Positions 1-10,687 of a stretch of DNA of 64,000 nt are shown piece by piece. The DNA is taken from NCBI RefSeq assembly GCF_029017505.1, contig NZ_JAQGEI010000018.1:1-64000 (forward strand). Reading direction: 5' to 3'. Made by a program: the position numbers and the translations under genes. This DNA comes from Sedimenticola hydrogenitrophicus. GTDB taxonomy: Bacteria; Pseudomonadota; Gammaproteobacteria; Chromatiales; Chromatiaceae. The stretch's first letter is position 1, and each line of letters opens with the position of its first letter. A model generated the notes under the pieces. That model was not told the origin of the DNA, made no database searches, and saw nothing but the letters and a program-made list of their open reading frames with translations.

Positions 1-11
1 TTACTAAAATG

Positions 12-218
12 GTAACTACTTACCCGGTCTGTAAGTGATTGGCCTGCCTTGCCGGCCTCACACGATGGCTTGTTTCCCCGAATCTGGCCCCATTTTCAGC
101 GCCTGCCCAAACTCGCTTCGCTCAAACAAGGGCAGGCTTTAAACTGAAAAAGGGGCCGGATTCGAGGCGCCATCAAGATCGGCCAACAAGGCAGACCAAT
201 CACCCCGTGAGTAGTTAG
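12..218. repeat. MITE-like element, family B copy 1, with 8-bp target duplication
   Basis: A 207-bp imperfect palindrome with ends GTAACTACTTAC (left) and CTAACTACTCAC (right, reverse complement). It is flanked by the direct repeat CTAAAATG at 4-11 and 219-226, as expected for a transposition target duplication. The arms pair along most of their length and the centre is a GCCTGCCC/GGGCAGGC hairpin. It has no coding capacity. A second element with the same ends is at 47038-47254. Confidence 0.75.
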
Positions 219-261
219 CTAAAATGATTCAATCCCGCAACTTTTCAGGAGATATTTACAA

Positions 262-747
262 ATGTCGCTTTGCCTTTGTGGTTCCAGTAAACCGGCAGAT
301 GACTGCTGCAATCCCGTTCTCAATGGTGACCGCCAGGCGGTCACCGCCGAGGACCTGATGCGTGCACGCTACTGCGCCTTTGCCTCGGGAAGGGTCGACT
401 TCCTCAGCAGCAGTCTGCATCCCGAGCACCGGGATGACCACGATGTGGAGGCGACCCGTCGTTGGGCAGAGAATTCAACCTGGCTGGGTCTGCGGATTGT
501 GGCGAGTGAGCGGGGTGGCGAACAGGACGCCGACGGGGTGGTGGAATTTATCGCCACGTTCAAGGAGAAGGGCGTCGTACGCCACCATCACGAACGTAGC
601 AACTTCAGTAGAGTCGACGGGGAGTGGTTTTTTGTCGACGGAGAACCGGTGCTGCCGGAAACCAGAGTCAACCAGTCACCCAAGATCGGCAGAAACGATC
701 CCTGTCCCTGCGGGAGTGGGAAAAAATTTAAAAAGTGTTGCGGATAG
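262..747 (+). CDS. ychJ: YchJ-family SEC-C zinc-binding protein
   Basis: A 161-residue protein of the YchJ (UPF0225) family. A cysteine cluster opens the protein ([13 protein letters not shown], residues 4-16). A middle NTF2-like domain follows (about 30-135), with a conserved HHHERSNF stretch. The C-terminus is a full SEC-C zinc motif, [13 protein letters not shown], near 148-160. SEC-C motifs bind zinc and are known from the SecA tail, but the cellular role of YchJ is not established. An RBS-like AGGAG lies about 7 bases before the ATG. The gene stands alone between a palindromic element and an OmpA-family gene. Family assignment is firm; function is open. Confidence 0.9.
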   Translation: MSLCLCGSSKPADDCCNPVLNGDRQAVTAEDLMRARYCAFASGRVDFLSSSLHPEHRDDHDVEATRRWAENSTWLGLRIVASERGGEQDADGVVEFIATFKEKGVVRHHHERSNFSRVDGEWFFVDGEPVLPETRVNQSPKIGRNDPCPCGSGKKFKKCCG

Positions 748-1073
748 TCGCCGGTTATTTCAGCCGAAGCGGCTATACTTGGACCCTATGAGAGGCTCGC
801 GCAGCACGATTAAGGGTGCTTTCCATGGCTTGCAGCTACCTCTATCAATGAACGATGAACAAGGGATGCCCCCTGTTATTGGGGAAATACGCGGTTGTAA
901 TGAACGGCTTCATGCCCTGAATAATTGGTAGATGCTGTGGCAGGCTTCTTTATACAGGACAGTTAAAGAGGAAGATTGAGGTAACTTTAGACTACATGTG
1001 TTGGATATATCACTTCAGGGCAGAAGATGTCTGTGCATCAGGCGCCATGGTCAATAATGCGAGGAAAAAAATA
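748..1073. other. Intergenic region without a recognised feature
   Basis: This is 326 bases between ychJ and the OmpA-family gene. It probably holds the promoter of the downstream gene, but no convincing -35/-10 pair, riboswitch or small gene was seen. In-frame ATGs at 996 and 1047 precede the chosen start at 1074 but lack a ribosome binding site. Confidence 0.4.
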
Positions 1074-1835
1074 ATGGCACAATTCAATCACAAAAAACTT
1101 ATTGCAATGTTCATCCCACTGGGTCTGATCGGCGGCATGGCGCTGTCGGTCGAGGGTGTGGCGGACAGTCACAACCGCTATGCCATCGATGCCTCCAAGG
1201 GGGTGGTCAAAAACAGTGCCGGTGAGTGCTGGCTCACCGTGGGTGGCATCAGGGAGAAGTTGGCCGAGTGTGGCGATATGGTGGTGGGTGACGCGGACGG
1301 TGATGGGGTGACCGATGACAAGGACATGTGTCCGGATACGCCCCGGGGTGCACCGGTGGATGCCCGCGGCTGCCCGCTCGATTCCGATGGCGACGGGGTG
1401 CCGGACTATCTGGATAAATGTCCGGGCACCCGGGCCGGAGCCAAGGTTGACAAGGACGGCTGCGAGATCAAGCCGATGGCAAAGATAGAAAAGGTGGTGA
1501 TCGACAACATCCTGCTGTTCGACTTCGACAGCGCCGAGCTGAAGGCGGGCTCCACCGAGGTGCTCAACAGCAGCTATGCCAAGTTCAGGGGCAACGCTGA
1601 GGTCGAGTCGGTCACTATTACCGGCCACACCGACAGCATCGGTTCGGATGCCTATAATCAGGGGTTGTCCGAGCGGCGTGCCAATGCGGTCCGTGAATAC
1701 CTGATCAGTCAGGGCGCGGATGCCAGCAAGCTCCAGGCGCGGGGTGCCGGTGAGTCACAGCCGGCCTTCAGCAATGATACCGACTCGGGACGCGCCATGA
1801 ACCGTCGGGTCGAGTTCGATGTGATGATGAGGTAA
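1074..1835 (+). CDS. OmpA-family peptidoglycan-binding protein with thrombospondin type-3 repeats
   Basis: The start at 1074 follows GAGG at proper spacing and gives 253 residues opening with a signal peptide. Next come acidic calcium-binding repeats of the thrombospondin type-3 kind (DADGDGVTDDKD, then DSDGDGVPDYLDKCP). The C-terminal OmpA domain (about 145-253) contains FDFDSAEL, GHTDSIGSDAYNQGLSERRA and the closing NRRVEF. In such proteins the OmpA domain grips peptidoglycan while the N-terminal part sits at the outer membrane. There is no room for a full eight-stranded barrel, so this is a periplasmic or lipid-independent anchor rather than a porin. A strong terminator follows. Confidence 0.88.
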   Translation: MAQFNHKKLIAMFIPLGLIGGMALSVEGVADSHNRYAIDASKGVVKNSAGECWLTVGGIREKLAECGDMVVGDADGDGVTDDKDMCPDTPRGAPVDARGCPLDSDGDGVPDYLDKCPGTRAGAKVDKDGCEIKPMAKIEKVVIDNILLFDFDSAELKAGSTEVLNSSYAKFRGNAEVESVTITGHTDSIGSDAYNQGLSERRANAVREYLISQGADASKLQARGAGESQPAFSNDTDSGRAMNRRVEFDVMMR

Positions 1836-1871
1836 CCAGGGGCGGTCATAACCTGAGCGCGTCGTAAAAAT

Positions 1872-1905
1872 AAAACCGGGGCTGATGAATCAGCCCCGGT
1901 TTTTT
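1872..1905 (+). terminator. Rho-independent terminator of the OmpA-family gene
   Basis: A GGGGCTGA/TCAGCCCC stem with a 4-base loop is followed by a run of six T. It lies 37 bases after the stop codon. Confidence 0.9.
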
Positions 1906-1909
1906 ATGA

Positions 1910-2003
1910 ATGGCCTACCCCAACGGGCTTATTCGCGTTCATTTGCGGCTCATGTTTTTCCTGAGTACGGCCGGGGTTGGATGGGCAATCAGGAAGAGTT
2001 TTG
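1910..2003. repeat. Dispersed repeat, partial copy
   Basis: The stretch around ACGGGCTTATTCGCGTTCA and the following TTCCTGA...GATGGG is close to 59913-59985. That marks a fragment of the same dispersed repeat, here between the OmpA terminator and the 3' end of purB. Confidence 0.55.
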
Positions 2004-3720
<1,717 letters not shown>

Positions 3721-6309
3721 GTGTTAGAAAGCTATCGCAAACACGTAGAAGAGCGTGCCGCGGAGGGCATTCCCGCGCTCCCACTCAATCCGGAACAGAC
3801 CGCTCAGCTGGTTGAACTGCTGAAGAATCCTCCCGCGGGTGAAGAAGCCTATCTGCTGGACCTGATCACCCATCGCGTGCCGGCCGGTGTCGATCAGTCC
3901 GCCTACGTGAAGGCGGCCTTCCTGGCGGATGTCGCCAAAGGCAATTGCGGCTGTCCCCTGATCGACCGGGTCAAGGCGACCGAACTCCTGGGCACCATGC
4001 TCGGTGGCTATAATATCGCCCCCCTGGTCGAGGCCCTGGATGATGAAGCGCTGGCTCCGACCTCTGTCGCGGCGCTCTCCCACACCCTGCTGGTGTTTGA
4101 CGCCTTCAATGATGTGAAGGAGAAGGCGGATGCCGGTAATGCCCATGCCCAGGCCATTCTGCAATCCTGGGCCGAAGGCGAGTGGTATACCCAGAAGCCT
4201 GAACTGGCGGAAAAGATCACCCTGACCGTGTTCAAGGTGACCGGCGAGACCAATACCGATGACTTGTCACCGGCACCGGACGCCTGGTCGCGCCCGGACA
4301 TCCCGCTGCACGCCAATGCCATGCTGAAGATGGAGCGGGAGGGCATCACCCCCGATCAGCCGGGCGTCATCGGGCCGATCAAGTTCATTCAGGAACTGAA
4401 AGAGAAGGGCCATCCGGTGGCATATGTGGGCGATGTGGTGGGCACCGGCTCATCGCGTAAGTCGGCGACCAACTCGGTGCTGTGGCACATGGGTGACGAT
4501 ATCCCGTTCATCCCCAACAAGCGCGCCGGCGGCTTCTGCCTGGGCGGCAAGATCGCACCCATCTTCTTCAACACCATGGAGGATGCCGGGGCACTGCCGT
4601 TCGAGTGTGACGTTGCCAACCTGAACATGGGCGACGTCATCGACGTCTACCCCTACGAAGGGGTGGTCAAGAGCCACGACAGCGGCAAAGAGCTGTGCCG
4701 TTTCGAGCTGAAGACCGACGTCCTGCTGGACGAGGTGCGTGCTGGTGGACGGATCCCGCTGATCATTGGTCGCGGTCTCACCGCCCGGGCCCGCGAGGCG
4801 CTGGGGTTGGCGCCCTCCACCCTGTTCAAATCACCGGCCCCGGTGGCCGATAGCGGCAAGGGCTTCTCCCTGGCGCAGAAGATGGTCGGCCGTGCCTGCG
4901 GTGTCGAGGGTGTCCGTCCCGGCGCCTATTGTGAGCCGAAGATGACCACGGTTGGTTCCCAGGACACCACCGGTCCGATGACCCGTGATGAGCTGAAGGA
5001 CCTGGCCTGTCTCGGCTTCTCCGCCGATCTGGTAATGCAGTCTTTCTGCCACACGGCGGCCTACCCGAAGCCGGTGGATATCACCACCCATCACACCTTG
5101 CCGGACTTTATCTCCTCCCGTGGCGGTGTGGCGCTGCGTCCGGGGGACGGCATCATCCACTCCTGGCTGAACCGCATGCTGCTGCCCGATACCCTGGGTA
5201 CCGGCGGCGATTCCCACACCCGTTTCCCGATCGGTCTGTCGTTCCCGGCCGGTTCCGGCCTGGTCGCCTTCGCGGCGGCCACCGGGGTGATGCCGCTGGA
5301 TATGCCGGAGTCGGTGCTGGTGCGTTTCAAGGGCCAGATGCAGCCGGGCATCACCCTGCGCGATCTGGTCAATGCGATCCCTTACTACGCCATCAAGCAG
5401 GGCCTGCTGACCGTCGCCAAGGCGGGCAAGAAGAATATCTTCTCCGGTCGTGTGCTGGAGATCGAGGGTCTGCCGGAGCTGAAGGTGGAGCAGGCGTTTG
5501 AACTCTCCGATGCCTCGGCCGAGCGTTCCGCGGCCGGCTGCACCATCAAGCTGGATCAGGCGCCGATCATCGAGTATCTGCACTCCAACATCACCCTGTT
5601 GAAGTGGATGATCGCCAACGACTACCAGGATCCACGCACCCTGCAGCGGCGTATCGAGGGTATGGAGAAGTGGCTGGAGAATCCGCAGCTGCTGGAAGGC
5701 GATGCGGATGCCGAGTACGCGGCGGTGATCGAGATCGACCTGGCCGATGTGAAAGAGCCGATCCTGGCCTGTCCGAACGACCCGGATGATGTGAAGCTGC
5801 TCTCCGAAGTGGCCGGTGAAAAGATCGATGAGGTGTTCATCGGCTCCTGTATGACCAATATTGGTCATTTCCGTGCCGCCGGTAAACTGCTGGAAGGCAA
5901 GCATGATATCCCGACCCGCCTGTGGATGGCGCCGCCGACCAAGATGGATGCCTATGTGCTGAACGAGGAGGGCTATTACGCCATCTTCGGCAAGGCGGGG
6001 GCGCGCATGGAGATGCCGGGCTGCTCCCTGTGCATGGGTAACCAGGCACGGGTGCATGACAATGCTACAGTGGTCTCCACCTCTACGCGAAACTTCCCCA
6101 ATCGGCTTGGTACCGGTGCCAATGTCTACCTCTCGTCAGCGGAACTGGCGGCGGTAGCGGCCATCATCGGCAAGTTGCCGACCGTGGAGGAGTACATGGT
6201 CTACGCCGACCAGATCGACGCCATGTCGGCGGATATCTTCCGCTACATGAACTTCGATCAGATCGAGGCCTACCAGTCGGTGGCCAACCGGGTGGAGTTC
6301 ATCGCCTGA
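3721..6309 (+). CDS. acnB: Aconitate hydratase B
   Basis: Interconverts citrate and isocitrate in the TCA cycle through a [4Fe-4S] cluster; AcnB proteins can also bind mRNA when the cluster is lost. The GTG at 3721 is the start: AGGAGG lies 7 bases upstream and translation gives (M)[19 protein letters not shown], the family N-terminus. The 862 residues cover the HEAT-like domain, the swivel domain and the core. The three cluster cysteines are visible: C710 in GSCMTN, and C768 and C771 in GCSLCMGN, agreeing with E. coli numbering to within one residue. It is monocistronic, with a terminator 24 bases after the stop. Confidence 0.98.
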   Translation: MLESYRKHVEERAAEGIPALPLNPEQTAQLVELLKNPPAGEEAYLLDLITHRVPAGVDQSAYVKAAFLADVAKGNCGCPLIDRVKATELLGTMLGGYNIAPLVEALDDEALAPTSVAALSHTLLVFDAFNDVKEKADAGNAHAQAILQSWAEGEWYTQKPELAEKITLTVFKVTGETNTDDLSPAPDAWSRPDIPLHANAMLKMEREGITPDQPGVIGPIKFIQELKEKGHPVAYVGDVVGTGSSRKSATNSVLWHMGDDIPFIPNKRAGGFCLGGKIAPIFFNTMEDAGALPFECDVANLNMGDVIDVYPYEGVVKSHDSGKELCRFELKTDVLLDEVRAGGRIPLIIGRGLTARAREALGLAPSTLFKSPAPVADSGKGFSLAQKMVGRACGVEGVRPGAYCEPKMTTVGSQDTTGPMTRDELKDLACLGFSADLVMQSFCHTAAYPKPVDITTHHTLPDFISSRGGVALRPGDGIIHSWLNRMLLPDTLGTGGDSHTRFPIGLSFPAGSGLVAFAAATGVMPLDMPESVLVRFKGQMQPGITLRDLVNAIPYYAIKQGLLTVAKAGKKNIFSGRVLEIEGLPELKVEQAFELSDASAERSAAGCTIKLDQAPIIEYLHSNITLLKWMIANDYQDPRTLQRRIEGMEKWLENPQLLEGDADAEYAAVIEIDLADVKEPILACPNDPDDVKLLSEVAGEKIDEVFIGSCMTNIGHFRAAGKLLEGKHDIPTRLWMAPPTKMDAYVLNEEGYYAIFGKAGARMEMPGCSLCMGNQARVHDNATVVSTSTRNFPNRLGTGANVYLSSAELAAVAAIIGKLPTVEEYMVYADQIDAMSADIFRYMNFDQIEAYQSVANRVEFIA

Positions 6310-6332
6310 TACGACCACCTGGTCGGAAACAG

Positions 6333-6366
6333 AGAAGCCCCTGGTAAGTCCAGGGGCTTTTTTTTG
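6333..6366 (+). terminator. Rho-independent terminator of acnB
   Basis: AAGCCCCTGG and CCAGGGGCTT pair around a short loop and are followed by eight T. This is a textbook intrinsic terminator. Confidence 0.93.
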
Positions 6367-6770
6367 GCTATGTAGCAGTTAGGTGTTGCATGAGAGGATG
6401 GGTGGAGCACCCCCATGAACTCTCCGCCGGCGCCCTCTCCGGCGCACAACCCATCGCGCACCTGCATCCGCATCCGAAGATGGGTTACGGTGCTCCGACT
6501 GCCGTGAACAGCCGTCAACAATGGTGCCGCGCCTGCACCCATCCTACACGCTCTCGCCAAGACGCCAAGAGCGCAAAGATTAAAGGAAGTAATCAGTTTT
6601 CCTTGGCGTGCTTGGCGGTTTGGCGAGAGACTTCGTAGGGTGATGGGCACGCTTTTTGTGCCCACGCGTTTGCGGCAACGTGTCATAGCAGTTTCGTAGG
6701 GTGGATAAGCCGGTAGGCGCATCCACCGCGGCAATGGTGGATGCGCCGGCGCGGGGAAGGATCGGTCGTT
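6367..6770. repeat. Cluster of short dispersed repeats after acnB
   Basis: No gene is supported here. From left to right: one arm of the repeat family at 7224 (GCAGTTAGGTGTTGCATGAG); a hairpin built from CTCTCGCCAAGACGCCAAG and its inverse (about 6550-6633), a type common in many bacteria; a GGGCACG-CGTGCCC-like hairpin near 6643; and a GTAGGGTGGAT...ATCCACC repeat near 6697-6745. Confidence 0.6.
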
Positions 6771-7196
6771 TCAGATATCCTGGCGGTCGCTCCGTTGCGC
6801 GGGCTGGGTCGCCTGCCGGTAGAGCGATTTTGATTTCTCCGCAATACTGTCGCCCAACGCCCCCGCCTTTTCGGCTACCACCGCGCCTGCCTGCCGGGTC
6901 TTTTTCCAGGCAGTGCGCGAGGTGTCCGCGATCACCTCACCGGCAGCGCTGCCTTTCTCCTTGACGGTCAGATAGATCTGTCGGGATTTCTCCGCGGCCG
7001 CCGAACCCAGCTCCTGACCAGATTCTATAGCGTTCGAACCCGCCTCCCGGGTTTGGTCCCAAACCCCGGTTTCGGCCTGGTCGGTAGCGGCAGGGTGGTT
7101 TGGCTCCTGCGCCGCGCTATCGCCCGCGAGGGCCGCAAGACTCAGCAGTGAAAACCAGAGCAGCAGTATCAGTAGTTGAAACGGTCGTTTATGCAT
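6771..7196 (-). CDS. Secreted alanine-rich amphipathic-helix protein, unknown function
   Basis: 141 residues. An N-terminal signal peptide (about 1-24, hydrophobic LLILLLWFSLLSLAALA ending AGD) precedes a charged, alanine-rich stretch. That stretch has loosely repeated 11-22-residue units (GSAAAEKSRQIYLTVKEKG, GAVVAEKAGALGDSIAEKS). The pattern of small and charged residues predicts long amphipathic helices, as in LEA-like or apolipoprotein-like proteins. The product should be periplasmic. No cysteine, metal or catalytic motif is visible and I do not recognise the family. It is bracketed by repeats on both sides and has no operon partner. Confidence 0.6.
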   Translation of the reverse strand: MHKRPFQLLILLLWFSLLSLAALAGDSAAQEPNHPAATDQAETGVWDQTREAGSNAIESGQELGSAAAEKSRQIYLTVKEKGSAAGEVIADTSRTAWKKTRQAGAVVAEKAGALGDSIAEKSKSLYRQATQPAQRSDRQDI

Positions 7197-7223
7197 GTCG
7201 GTCGGTCCCGGGTTAATTTTTGG

Positions 7224-7360
7224 CTATATACCAGTTAGTTGTTGGTGTTGATCAAGCTTGGTGAATCACCCCGTAGGAGCGCCTCTGGCGCGAAGGTTTT
7301 CGCGGCGAAGCCACTCCTACAAATGCACGGTCCCTCATGCAACACCTAACTGGTACATAG
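7224..7360. repeat. Palindromic element carrying a GTAGGAG...CTCCTAC hairpin
   Basis: The left arm CTATATACCAGTTAGTTGTTG pairs with the right arm (CTATGTACCAGTTAGGTGTTG on the other strand). The interior is a GTAGGAGCGCC/GGCTTCGCCGCGAA hairpin of a kind common in gammaproteobacterial intergenic DNA. One arm recurs at 6370-6395. The right end was later interrupted by the 144-bp element at 7362-7505. Confidence 0.6.
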
Positions 7361-7361
7361 T

Positions 7362-7505
7362 CGAATGGCACTAAGTTAAGGCAGGAATCCATTTTTTCGT
7401 CATTCCGGCGCAGGCCGGAATCCATGAATTCACCGCGGATGCGGGTTCTGGATCCCGGTATTCGCCGGGATGACGGGGACTCTGGGCTTAACTTAGTGCC
7501 ATTCG
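7362..7505. repeat. 144-bp MITE-like element with perfect 19-bp ends and 8-bp target duplication
   Basis: Terminal inverted repeats CGAATGGCACTAAGTTAAG are identical over 19 bases at both ends. The flanking direct repeat TACATAGT occurs at 7354-7361 and 7506-7513. The interior is the widespread GTCATTCCGGCG...CGCCGGGATGACG type of hairpin. It has no coding capacity, so it would need a transposase supplied in trans. Confidence 0.85.
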
Positions 7506-7641
7506 TACATAGTCTTAATTTTTTGCCAGTGTCGCACGCTTCCGAGTCCGGGATTTTCGAATGGTTCCCAATTTTTTCATGGGCGTCGGCAGGTCGGTGC
7601 GGATATGTGATTCACCGCACGAGACCCATGATAAAGAAAGG

Positions 7642-8259
7642 TCAGAGTATGTGCAGCAGGCGGCGTGCCTGTTCGGCGATCTTTTTGCGCCCCAGAACCA
7701 CCTGCCATTTGCCACCTCCGCACTGGCGCCAGAGCATGGCGGAGCGGATTCCGGCCAGCAGCAGGGCACGGATGCGGTTCACATTGTCGGGGTTTTGCAG
7801 ATGCAGCGGCTCCCCCTTGACCATGATGCGTGGCTTGAGGGTACTGATCGTCTGGGTGTAGATATCGGCAAGTTGGGCGATGATGTTGGGGTGCAGCAGA
7901 TGGAAATGGGCAATCCGTCCTTCGGCCACCTGGATGCCCTCGCGTATCTGTTGTTGCAGGGAGCTGTTTTTACTCAGTTTGCGCTCCAGGTGGAGCAGGG
8001 CGATGACATACTGGGTAACCAGCACGTTGTCCGTCCGTTTTTCCCCCAGCTGCCGGTGCAGCAGGCGCAGCCCGGATTCCACCCCCTGCAGGCCGCCGTA
8101 GACGCTATCCACGCTCTCCGCATCGATCGCGAACAGGCTGTGGATGCTGGCCTCCATCGACCGGGTGTCCACAATGCCCTGTTCGGCAATCTTTGCCGCC
8201 ATACTGGCAGCCTGGAAAACGCCTGCCAGGGCGATGCATCGCTCTCTGTCACTCTTCAT
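7642..8259 (-). CDS. hflD: HflD-family protein
   Basis: 205 residues of all-helical HflD type (E. coli HflD is 213). In E. coli HflD is a peripheral membrane protein that counteracts phage lambda CII; its wider role, retained in phage-free lineages, is unclear. Conserved features include the N-terminal [25 protein letters not shown] and the C-terminal [20 protein letters not shown] with [10 protein letters not shown]. It overlaps the mnmA stop by 4 bases (ATGA), so the two are translationally coupled as in E. coli. Identity rests on sequence pattern plus synteny. Confidence 0.93.
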   Translation of the reverse strand: MKSDRERCIALAGVFQAASMAAKIAEQGIVDTRSMEASIHSLFAIDAESVDSVYGGLQGVESGLRLLHRQLGEKRTDNVLVTQYVIALLHLERKLSKNSSLQQQIREGIQVAEGRIAHFHLLHPNIIAQLADIYTQTISTLKPRIMVKGEPLHLQNPDNVNRIRALLLAGIRSAMLWRQCGGGKWQVVLGRKKIAEQARRLLHIL

Positions 8260-9347
8260 TCGAATGCCTGTTCAATTATGCCGCCGCCGAGGCACACCCG
8301 GTCCTGGTAGAAGACCACGGATTGTCCCGGGGTGACGGCGCGTTGTTTTTTGTTAAATAGGACCCGCACATGGCCGTTTTCAAGCGCTGACAGGGTGCAG
8401 GCCTGGAGTGGCTGGCGGTGGCGGATACGGGCCAGGCAGGAGACCGGTAATGACGGTGCGGTACCGGCAACCCAGTGCAGCTGGCTCGCCTCCAGCCCCT
8501 GTTTCAGCAGCAGCGGGTGGTCGTGACCCTGTGCCACAATCAGCCGGTTGGCCGCCAGATCCTTGTCGATGACGAACCAGGGGTTGGCCGCGCTGTCCGC
8601 CCGCCCGCCGATGCCAAGTCCCTTGCGCTGGCCCAGGGTATAGTACATCAGCCCCTGGTGTTCACCGACGTCTGCGCCTTCGGGGGTGACCATCCGGCCC
8701 GGGCTGGCCGGCAGGTAGCGACTGAGGAATTCACTGAATTTGCGCTCACCGATAAAGCAGATACCGGTGCTGTCCTTCTTCTTGTGATTGGGCAGGCCGG
8801 CCTGTTCGGCGATGCGCCGCACCTGCGGTTTCTCCAGGTCGCCCAGGGGGAAGCGGCTGCGGCCGAGCTGCGCCTGGCCCAGCATGTAGAGGAAGTAGGT
8901 CTGGTCCTTGTTTTCGTCGCGCGCCCGCAGCATCCGCCATGCATCACCCCGGCGGTCGATGCTGGCATAGTGTCCGGTGGCGATGGCATCCGCCCCGAGA
9001 TGCAGGGCGTAGTCGAGGAACGCCTTGAATTTGATCTCGCGGTTGCAGAGCACATCGGGATTGGGGGTGCGTCCGGCGCGGTATTCGGCGAGAAAATACT
9101 CGAACACATGATCCCAGTATTCACCGGAGAAGTTGATGGTGTGGAGGCGGATGCCGAGCTGGTCGGCGACGCATTGGGCATCGGCCAGGTCGACGCTGGC
9201 CGAGCAGTATTCCCGGGTGTCGTCCTCCTCCCAGTTCTTCATGAACAGGCCCTCGACCCGGTAGCCCTGCTCGGTCAGCAGCAGGGCGGCCACGGAGGAG
9301 TCAACACCGCCTGACATGCCGACGATAATCTTTTCTTTAGTACGCAT
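8256..9347 (-). CDS. mnmA: tRNA-specific 2-thiouridylase MnmA
   Basis: Adds sulfur to U34 of Lys, Glu and Gln tRNAs using ATP and a persulfide relayed from IscS through Tus proteins. The 363-residue product has the PP-loop SGGVDSS at 12-18. The two catalytic cysteines are C101 in [12 protein letters not shown] and C197 in [10 protein letters not shown], with the expected spacing. Start ATG at 9347 gives [18 protein letters not shown], matching the family. It lies in the run rluE-nudJ-(two paralogues)-mnmA-hflD; the two secreted-protein genes are an insertion relative to E. coli. Confidence 0.97.
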   Translation of the reverse strand: MRTKEKIIVGMSGGVDSSVAALLLTEQGYRVEGLFMKNWEEDDTREYCSASVDLADAQCVADQLGIRLHTINFSGEYWDHVFEYFLAEYRAGRTPNPDVLCNREIKFKAFLDYALHLGADAIATGHYASIDRRGDAWRMLRARDENKDQTYFLYMLGQAQLGRSRFPLGDLEKPQVRRIAEQAGLPNHKKKDSTGICFIGERKFSEFLSRYLPASPGRMVTPEGADVGEHQGLMYYTLGQRKGLGIGGRADSAANPWFVIDKDLAANRLIVAQGHDHPLLLKQGLEASQLHWVAGTAPSLPVSCLARIRHRQPLQACTLSALENGHVRVLFNKKQRAVTPGQSVVFYQDRVCLGGGIIEQAFE

Positions 9348-9350
9348 GGT

Positions 9351-9914
9351 TCACTTCAGTCTGAAATCCTGTCCCGAGAGCCACGCCTCGATTGGCTGGA
9401 TGACGGGCGCTTGGCCGTTGGCAAAAAACCAGGAGTCCACGGCATACTGCTGCCGGGTCCGGGTATCCATGATGGTGGCGGTCCAGTGGATATTGAACAG
9501 CCAGGGATTGCGTCGCCGCCGCTCCTCTACCCGGTGCCATTTTAACAGGTTGTCCCGTGCCATGAGCTGCAGATAGGTGGTGGTGTTGCGTGACTCGGCG
9601 ATGCAGTCCAGCTGACCGCTCTCGGAGCCTTCGCCGTCGTTTTCCGGCAGGTCACGCCAATTATCCGTCTGTTCGCCCACCAGCTGCTCGAATCGGGCAA
9701 TGGCGGCCCGGATCTGTTGCCGTTCCTCCACGGCCGATCGGCTGGCAGAGAACAGGCTGCGGATCTCCCGCCATTGATCGGGAGGCAGTGTAACAGGCTT
9801 GAGGATGTCACAGTGATAATCGGTGCATGCCTCGAATTGGGGGGGGGAGGCCCAGGCATGCAGTTGACTGCCCGGGTAGAGACAGCATAACAGGGCAATC
9901 ACCCGGCGGTTCAT
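9351..9914 (-). CDS. Secreted cysteine-containing protein, paralogue of the preceding gene
   Basis: 187 residues from the ATG at 9914; this start makes a 4-base ATGA overlap with the stop of the gene before it and gives a good signal peptide (MNRRVIALLCCLYPGSQLHAWA). The mature part shares a clear ground plan with its neighbour at 9911-10687: a C-x4-C pair (CTDYHC), LPPDQWREIRSLF, an RxAIARFEQLVG helix, LDCI with NTTTYLQLM, then KWHRV and YAVDSWFFANGQAP. The pair therefore arose by tandem duplication. I do not recognise the family. Three cysteines and the WHR and DSWF motifs suggest a folded periplasmic domain, possibly an enzyme. Only three bases separate its stop from mnmA. Confidence 0.75.
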   Translation of the reverse strand: MNRRVIALLCCLYPGSQLHAWASPPQFEACTDYHCDILKPVTLPPDQWREIRSLFSASRSAVEERQQIRAAIARFEQLVGEQTDNWRDLPENDGEGSESGQLDCIAESRNTTTYLQLMARDNLLKWHRVEERRRRNPWLFNIHWTATIMDTRTRQQYAVDSWFFANGQAPVIQPIEAWLSGQDFRLK

Positions 9915-10687
9915 CGTGGGTCGGGACTCCACCCCTGCTTCCAATGCTCCAGCGGCAGGATTTCGGGGGCAATGCCGTTGTCATGAAACCAGGAGTCTAC
10001 CGCCCACAGGCGCCGATCCTCCCGCGCCTCGATCACCGCGGTGGTGTGCGGCCAGCCGAAGAAGAAAAAGCCGCGGGTCACCGGGTCCCTGAGCCGGTGC
10101 CAGCGCAGCAGACCGTCCTGCTGCAGCAGGTACAGGTAGCTGGTGGTGTTGGTGGACTCATCGATACAGTCCATGCGGTGGTCCAGCGGATTGTCGCTGG
10201 TTTCGTTGGCCCCCTTGTCGTTGGCGGTGCCGGTCATGCCGCCGATGATCCGCTCCAGCCGGGCCACGGCCTGACCGATCAGTCGGCGCTCCTCCTCGGG
10301 CGAGTGTGCGCCGGCGCGGAAAATGTCCCGGATCTCCTGCCAGCGATGATCCGGCAGGGCCAGCTGGCGGATCGATTGGCAGCTGTTGTCGAAGCAGATG
10401 GAGAAGTTGTCCGGGGTGGGGGTGGTGTTGATCTCCGGGCTGACGAACACCACGGCGTGGGCGCTGCCGGAGCCGGCGAGCAGCCACAGCATGAGGCAGA
10501 GACCGGCCAGTTTAGGACCCGCGCAAGAATAATTCCGTAGTACCGAGGGCGTTCCTGGGCCCCGCTGGCAAGGCACGCTTTGCAGGCAATGGTCGTTCCC
10601 TTGCCAAAAAGTGTAACGCCGCCAGCGGGGCCCAGGGGCGACCGAATACCGGAACTTATTCTTGCGCGGGTCCTTAGGCAAGGTCAC
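9911..10687 (-). CDS. Secreted paralogue whose N-terminus is extended by an in-frame palindromic element
   Basis: The reading frame runs from a GTG at 10687, inside the end of nudJ, to 9911. Codons 1-5 read MTLPK, then about 54 codons come from the element at 10515-10673, and the frame resumes KLAGLCLMLWLLAGSGSAHA. Removing the element and one copy of its TTA duplication rejoins MTLPK to KLAGLC and restores a normal signal peptide. Today either a long N-terminal extension is made, or translation starts at the ATG at 10492. The mature domain matches the neighbour: CFDNSC, LPDHRWQEIRDIF, MDCIDESTNTTSYLYLLQQ, RWHRL and WAVDSWFHDNGIAPEI. Function unknown. Confidence 0.72.
   Translation of the reverse strand: MTLPKDPRKNKFRYSVAPGPRWRRYTFWQGNDHCLQSVPCQRGPGTPSVLRNYSCAGPKLAGLCLMLWLLAGSGSAHAVVFVSPEINTTPTPDNFSICFDNSCQSIRQLALPDHRWQEIRDIFRAGAHSPEEERRLIGQAVARLERIIGGMTGTANDKGANETSDNPLDHRMDCIDESTNTTSYLYLLQQDGLLRWHRLRDPVTRGFFFFGWPHTTAVIEAREDRRLWAVDSWFHDNGIAPEILPLEHWKQGWSPDPR
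10515..10673. repeat. MITE-1 element copy 1 (159 bp), inserted in frame
   Basis: Ends GGACCCGCGCAAGAATAA and its near-inverse, flanked by TTA at 10512-10514 and 10674-10676. The right TTA is the stop codon (TAA) of nudJ on the minus strand. At 159 bases plus 3 duplicated bases it is a multiple of three. It reads open through the frame of the downstream secreted protein. Related copies: 42450-42608, 48234-48444, 57945-58155. Confidence 0.85.

Noticed and set aside
4831-6057. 408-codon minus-strand frame in acnB
   Set aside because: Antisense shadow with His/Gln-rich composition; acnB is unambiguous.
6270-6734. 154-codon minus-strand frame after acnB
   Set aside because: It runs through a terminator and several dispersed repeats.
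7515-7580. Very short basic frame MKKLGTIRKSRTRKRATLAK on the minus strand
   Set aside because: No ribosome site, only 21 residues, and next to repeat DNA; not enough support.
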